DNA of 64,000 bases from JADJOM01 sp046327715 (GTDB lineage Bacteria > Gemmatimonadota > Gemmatimonadetes > Gemmatimonadales > GWC2-71-9): contig JAXLXY010000003.1 of the NCBI GenBank assembly GCA_046327715.1, positions 248,001 to 312,000 on the forward strand, in the 5' to 3' direction. Each line of letters begins with the position of its first letter. The stretch's first letter is position 1. A model generated the notes under the pieces. It searched no databases, was not told where the DNA came from, and saw nothing but the letters and a program-made list of their open reading frames with translations. The position numbers and the translations under genes are program-made. Of the stretch, positions 59,902 to 64,000 are shown piece by piece.

Positions 59902-61058
59902 GCGGCCATGCTGCCGGCGCGGCGCGGCGTGGCCGCGGGCCGGCCGCGCATCCGGCCGATGCTGAGCAGCAGCCCCACCCCCACCAGCGACACCACCAGG
60001 CTGGTGCGGCCATAGCTCACGAACGGCAGGGTGAGCCCGGTGGTGGGCATCAGGCTCAGGTTCACCGCCATGTGCATCAGCGCGGTCACGCCCACCATGG
60101 CGGTGAGCCCCACGGCCAGGTACTGGCCGAACGGATCCTCGGCGGTCCGGGCGATCCGGAACCCCAGCCAGACGAAGATCCCGAACAGCAGCACCAGGAG
60201 GCAGACGCCCACGAAGCCCCACTCCTCGGCGATGGCGGAGAAGATGAAATCGGAGTAGGCGTACGGGACGTATCCCATCTTCTGCTGTCCCATCCCGAAC
60301 CCCACCCCGAACAGCTGCCCCGAGCCGATGCCCACCAGCGACTGGTAGATCTGGCTGGTGCCCTCGGCGCCGTTGATGAACTTGTCCCAGCGTTCGGCGC
60401 GGTACCCCGCCCGCTGGATCAGCTGCAGCCCGCCGATCACCGCCGCGAGCCCGAGGAGCAGGAAGTGCCCGATCTTGGCCCCGGCCGAGAAGAGGACGAT
60501 CCCGCCCAGGAGGGAGATCAGGACCGCCATGGACATGTTCGGCTGCCGCATGATGAGCGCGGAGGCCAGGACCAGGATGACCAGGAATGGCAGGACGCCC
60601 TTCTTGAACTCGCGCACCTGGTCACCCTTCTTGGTGGCCAGCATGGCGCACCAGATGATGACGACGATCCGCACCAGTTCCGAGACCTGGAACTGGATCG
60701 GGCCGACCCGGAGCCAGCGCCGCGCTCCATTGAGCCGCGGGGCGATGAACGACGGGGTGAAGGGGAGGATGACGATCACCAGCGCGAGCAGCGAGCCCAG
60801 GAGCAGCGGCCAGGCCAGCGGGCGGAGCAGCCGGTAGTCCATCCGCCCGACGATCAGCATCAGGACGCCGCCCACCAGCGCGCCGGTGAACTGGGTGAGC
60901 GCGTAGCTGCCACCGGCGATGCCGTTGGCGGAGCGCACCAGGCTGGAGGCGCCGTACACCGTGGCGATGCCCAGCGCCACCAGGGTGGCGGTCACCACGG
61001 CCAGCAGCCGGGTCTCCCAGCGCAGCTCACCCGGATGGCGGACCACCGGACTGCTCAT
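59898..61058 (-). CDS. ftsW: Septal peptidoglycan polymerase FtsW
   Basis: 386 residues, SEDS family, about ten membrane segments. FQVSELVRIVVIIW, LIMRQPNMSMAVL, NGAEGTSQIYQSLVGIGSGQLFGVGFGMGQQKMGYVPYAYSDFIFSAIAEEWGFVG, TTGLTLPFVSYGRTSLV. GGGAGGGAG precedes the ATG. Its place between murD and murG supports FtsW over RodA. Confidence 0.95.
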   Translation of the reverse strand: MSSPVVRHPGELRWETRLLAVVTATLVALGIATVYGASSLVRSANGIAGGSYALTQFTGALVGGVLMLIVGRMDYRLLRPLAWPLLLGSLLALVIVILPFTPSFIAPRLNGARRWLRVGPIQFQVSELVRIVVIIWCAMLATKKGDQVREFKKGVLPFLVILVLASALIMRQPNMSMAVLISLLGGIVLFSAGAKIGHFLLLGLAAVIGGLQLIQRAGYRAERWDKFINGAEGTSQIYQSLVGIGSGQLFGVGFGMGQQKMGYVPYAYSDFIFSAIAEEWGFVGVCLLVLLFGIFVWLGFRIARTAEDPFGQYLAVGLTAMVGVTALMHMAVNLSLMPTTGLTLPFVSYGRTSLVVSLVGVGLLLSIGRMRGRPAATPRRAGSMAA

Positions 61059-61083
61059 GGCTCCCTCCCTTCCCCGTGGCGCG

Positions 61084-62457
61084 TCACATCGCCGCCACGG
61101 CCGCGCGGAACTGTGCCCCGCGGTCCTCGTAGTTGCGGAACATGTCGTAGCTCGAGCAGGCGGGCGAGAGCAGCACGGCGTCGCCCGGCTGCGCCAGGCG
61201 GCGCGCCTCGGCCAGCACCGCGCCGAAGTCGGTCCCGCCGTCCACGACGGGCAGCAGCGCGCCGAGGTCCTGCCGGATGAGCGCCCGCGACTCACCGTAG
61301 GCCACGACGCCCCGGCAGCGGCCCCCGGCGGCCCCGGCCAGTGCCGTATACGGCTCGCCCTTGTGGCGGCCGCCCAGCAGCAGCACGAACGGGCGCTCCA
61401 GCGCCTCCACCGCCACCAGCGTGGACGAGACGTTCGTGGCCTTGGAGTCGTTGATCCACAGGACGCCGCCCGCGTTCCCCACCGGCTCCATCCGGTGCGG
61501 CAGCGCCCGGAAGCTCTGCAGCCCGGCCGCAATCCCCTCGGGCGACGCACCCGCCCGCGCCGCGATCAGTGCCGCGCAGAGCGCGTTGGCCACGTTGTGG
61601 TCCCCGAAGAGGGCCAGCGCGTCGCGCCCCAGGAGCGGGGCCCGGCCCAGCCGGAGCTGCCGCGCGGGCCGGTCATACCAGCCGTCGGCTTCATGCCGGA
61701 CGCTGAAGCGAAGCCGCGCCCCGGGGTGCGGCGCCGCGCGGCGCTCCACCTCCGCGTCGTCACCGTTCAGCACCCAGCACGAGTCCGGGCCGGCGTTGTG
61801 GTACAGCCGGTCCTTGTCGGCGTAGTACGCCTCGAGCGCCGGGTACCGGTCGAGGTGGTCCGGCGCGAGGTTGGTGGTCGCCCCGATCGACGGCACGAGG
61901 TCGTAGGTATCGTGCAGCTGGAACGAGGACATCTCGAGGGCCACCCACGCCGGCCGCTCGCCCGCCAGCGCCACCTCGGACAGCGCCCGCCCGATGTTGC
62001 CCGCCGCGAGGGCGGCGATGCCGCCGGCCTGGAGCAGGTGCGCGGTCAGCGCGGTCGTGGTGGTCTTGCCGTTGGTCCCCGTGATCACCGCGTACCGGGC
62101 GCCGGGGAGCGCGGCGTAGCCGACGTCGATCTCCGAGATCACCGGCACGCCCGCCGCGCGCGCCGCGGCCACCGGGGGCGCCTCCGGGGGGACCCCGGGC
62201 GAGACCACGCACAGTCCCGCGCGCCCGATCCGGGCCAGGTCGTGCCCCGCCAGCTGCACCTCCACCCCTCCATCGGCCAGCCGGCGCGCGGCGGCCTCCG
62301 CGTCCACCCCGAGGACCTTCGCGAGGTCCCGGGCCGCGTCCGACGCGTAGACCGGAATGCCCTCGCGCCGCAGCAGCAGGGCGGCGGCCATCCCGCTCTT
62401 TCCGAGGCCGATGACCGCGGCCTCCCGGCCGGTGGACCGCCAGCGCGCGAAGCTCAT
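61084..62457 (-). CDS. murD: UDP-MurNAc-L-alanine-D-glutamate ligase
   Basis: 457 residues. AAVIGLGKSGMAAALLLRREG, VISEIDVGY, VITGTNGKTTTTALT, EMSSFQLHDTYDL, NLAPDHLDRYP, NDSKATNVSSTLVAVE and LLSPACSSYDMFRNYEDRG. Adds D-glutamate to the stem peptide. Start overlaps the mraY stop by 4 bp. Confidence 0.96.
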   Translation of the reverse strand: MSFARWRSTGREAAVIGLGKSGMAAALLLRREGIPVYASDAARDLAKVLGVDAEAAARRLADGGVEVQLAGHDLARIGRAGLCVVSPGVPPEAPPVAAARAAGVPVISEIDVGYAALPGARYAVITGTNGKTTTTALTAHLLQAGGIAALAAGNIGRALSEVALAGERPAWVALEMSSFQLHDTYDLVPSIGATTNLAPDHLDRYPALEAYYADKDRLYHNAGPDSCWVLNGDDAEVERRAAPHPGARLRFSVRHEADGWYDRPARQLRLGRAPLLGRDALALFGDHNVANALCAALIAARAGASPEGIAAGLQSFRALPHRMEPVGNAGGVLWINDSKATNVSSTLVAVEALERPFVLLLGGRHKGEPYTALAGAAGGRCRGVVAYGESRALIRQDLGALLPVVDGGTDFGAVLAEARRLAQPGDAVLLSPACSSYDMFRNYEDRGAQFRAAVAAM

Positions 62458-63581
62458 CGCAGCTTCAGGGTGGCGAGGGCGACCATCGCGCAGAAGATGC
62501 CGAGGATGTAGAACCGCGTGACCACCGTGCTCTCATGCCAGCCGAGCTTCTCGAAGTGGTGGTGCAGCGGCGCCATCCGGAACACCCGGTGCTGGTCGGC
62601 GTACTCCTTCCCCCGGGAGCGCTTGTACCACTTGTACACCCCCGTCTGAAGCATCACCGAGACCGCCTCGGCCACGAAGACGCCGCCGATCACCAGCAGC
62701 AGGAACTCCGACTTGAGCAGGATCGACACCGTGCCGAAGGCCCCGCCGAGGGCCAGGCTGCCGGTGTCCCCCATGAACACCTGGGCCGGGTGCGCGTTGA
62801 ACCAGAGGAAGCCAAGGCAGCCGCCCAGCAGTGCCGCGCAGAAGATCGTGAGCTCCCCGGCGCCCGGCAGGTAGAAGAGGTTGAGGTAGCCGGTGGCGTC
62901 CACCCGGCCCAGCAGGTAGGCGAAGAGCGCGAAGGCGCCGGCCGCGATCGCCGACAGCCCGGTGGCCAGGCCGTCCAGGCCGTCGGTGAGGTTCACGGCA
63001 TTGCTGCTGCCGGTGATCACGGTGGTCACGAAGGTCACGTACACCCAGGGCGCGAAGACCACGATCACGAACTTGAAAAACGGCAGCGTCGTCGCCGACG
63101 CCGGGATGGTGTCAGGCGGGATCACCGGGAAGAACAGCAGCAGCGTCCCGAGGACCAGCCCGAAGCTCACCTGCCCCACCAGCTTCCACTTGGCCACCAG
63201 CCCGCGCGACTTCCCCTCCACGATCTTCAGGTAGTCGTCCAGGAAGCCGATGCCGCCCATCCAGAGGGTGGCGAGCAGGGCGAACAGCACGAAGCGATTG
63301 GTGAGCGGGGCCCAGAGCAGGGTCGGGACCACGGTCGCGAGCAGGATGATCACCCCACCCATGGTCGGCGTGCCGCGCTTGCCCTGGTGGCTCGCCGGCC
63401 CCTCGGCACGGATCACCTGCCCGATCTTGCGGGCGCGCAGCCGCGCGATGATCGCCGGCCCCACGAGGAACGCGAGCAGGATGGCGGTGACCGTCGCCCC
63501 GGCCGCGCGGAAGCTGATGTAGTTGAAGAGGTTGAAGAAGATATGGTGCTTGCCCAGCGGGGCGAGCAGGTGGTAGAACAC
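62454..63581 (-). CDS. mraY: Phospho-MurNAc-pentapeptide translocase
   Basis: 375 residues, about ten membrane segments. GTPTMGGVIILLATVVPTLLW, GFLDDYLKIVEGKSRGL, NAVNLTDGLDGLATGLSA (catalytic aspartates), FNAHPAQVFMGDTGSLALGG and APLHHHFEKLGWHE. Forms lipid I. GTG start. Confidence 0.97.
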   Translation of the reverse strand: MFYHLLAPLGKHHIFFNLFNYISFRAAGATVTAILLAFLVGPAIIARLRARKIGQVIRAEGPASHQGKRGTPTMGGVIILLATVVPTLLWAPLTNRFVLFALLATLWMGGIGFLDDYLKIVEGKSRGLVAKWKLVGQVSFGLVLGTLLLFFPVIPPDTIPASATTLPFFKFVIVVFAPWVYVTFVTTVITGSSNAVNLTDGLDGLATGLSAIAAGAFALFAYLLGRVDATGYLNLFYLPGAGELTIFCAALLGGCLGFLWFNAHPAQVFMGDTGSLALGGAFGTVSILLKSEFLLLVIGGVFVAEAVSVMLQTGVYKWYKRSRGKEYADQHRVFRMAPLHHHFEKLGWHESTVVTRFYILGIFCAMVALATLKLR

Positions 63582-63587
63582 GGCGCC

Positions 63588-64000
63588 TCAGTGTGTCGGG
63601 TGGTGCTGACCGGTGAGGAACGGAAGTATACGTTCGAGCGCGGCGCCACGGGATGCCTTGAGCACCACCAGCTCGTCGCCATGCAGGCGGGCCTTGAGGA
63701 GTGGCCCCAGCGTCGGCGCGTCCGGCGCGACCAGCAGCCGGTCGCCGAGCTTCGCCGCGTAGGGCGTGATGGCCGGCACGAAGTCGCCCACGGCGGCAAG
63801 CAGGTCCGGCTCCAGGCCCACCAGCGCCGCCGCCACCCCGGCGTGGTGCCGGGGACTCTCCGGCCCCAGTTCCCGCATGCTGCCGGCTACGAACACGAGG
63901 CGGCGGCTCCCCCGCATGGCCCGGGCCGTGGCGATCGCGGCCAGGAAGCTCGCCGGATTCGCGTTGTAGGCGTCGTTGATGATGGTCAGGCCGCCGGCCT
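63588..64000 (-). CDS. murF: MurF ligase, C-terminal part (cut by window edge)
   Basis: C-terminal about 137 residues of UDP-MurNAc-tripeptide-D-alanyl-D-alanine ligase, running off the window's right edge. GLTIINDAYNANPASFLAAI is the diagnostic MurF motif near the edge; VFVAGSMRELGPESPRHH follows, then GDELVVLKASRGAALERI. Gap of 6 nt to mraY. Confidence 0.93.
   Translation of the reverse strand, partial: AGGLTIINDAYNANPASFLAAIATARAMRGSRRLVFVAGSMRELGPESPRHHAGVAAALVGLEPDLLAAVGDFVPAITPYAAKLGDRLLVAPDAPTLGPLLKARLHGDELVVLKASRGAALERILPFLTGQHHPTH

Overview
The window is gene-dense, very GC-rich bacterial chromosome, strongly C/G-biased at third codon positions, with frequent GTG/TTG starts and many 4-bp stop/start overlaps. 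The organism has a Gram-negative envelope: there is a TonB receptor, several predicted outer-membrane barrels, lipoproteins, and signal peptides ending in AQ. The combination of many poorly known secreted AQ-type proteins, HprK with a mannose-type PTS, a FlgD-like sorting-type domain and extreme GC fits Gemmatimonadota or a close relative. That is inference; no rRNA or other marker in the window settles it. I see no tRNA, rRNA, CRISPR array, insertion sequence or prophage, and no gene-free stretch above 300 bp.

Almost everything is on the minus strand. Reading along the minus strand from high coordinates, 63588-64000 to 47223 holds the division and cell-wall cluster: murF (partial), mraY, murD, ftsW, murG, an intrinsic terminator, murC, ftsQ, ftsA, ftsZ, then an M23 peptidase, hisA, a von Willebrand-type membrane protein, ftsY and recG. 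Between 43468 and 47221 lie mazG (+), asnS (-), a PQQ-propeller lipoprotein (+) and a small secreted protein (+). alr, a DUF1844 gene, deoB, cdd, a lipoprotein and an outer-membrane protein form the next minus block, which shares a symmetric divergent promoter with mazG. miaB, comFB, comEC, fbp, a methylmalonyl-CoA mutase large subunit and a DUF937 gene follow. A plus-strand barrel gene (30352) faces that block across a bidirectional terminator.

From 30194 downward come a secreted HEAT-repeat protein, fmdB-argS-pfkB-purM behind a good sigma70-type promoter, and two tandem paralogous secreted barrels. Then comes a near-continuous 13-kb run with tiny gaps or overlaps: ribD-ribE-ribBA-ribH, nusB, a glycosyltransferase, hpf, hprK, mannose-family EIIA-EIIB-EIIC-EIID, HPr, EI, metK, a bifunctional nuclease and a membrane-anchored protein. 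A cobalamin riboswitch (9421-9563) then controls btuF-btuC-btuD-btuB plus a beta-propeller lipoprotein, followed by recO-selB, a one-domain FlgD-like secreted protein, and the start of clpB behind a CIRCE-like operator.

Three themes stand out. The first is a complete B12 uptake operon whose last gene resembles, by architecture and position, the BtuG surface propellers of Bacteroides, with a B12-dependent mutase elsewhere in the window. The second is a complete PTS phosphorelay with HPr kinase in which HPr keeps both His15 and Ser46. The third is a set of small regulatory designs: a symmetric divergent promoter, a terminator inside the division cluster, possible leaderless starts, and two short iterated intergenic repeats.
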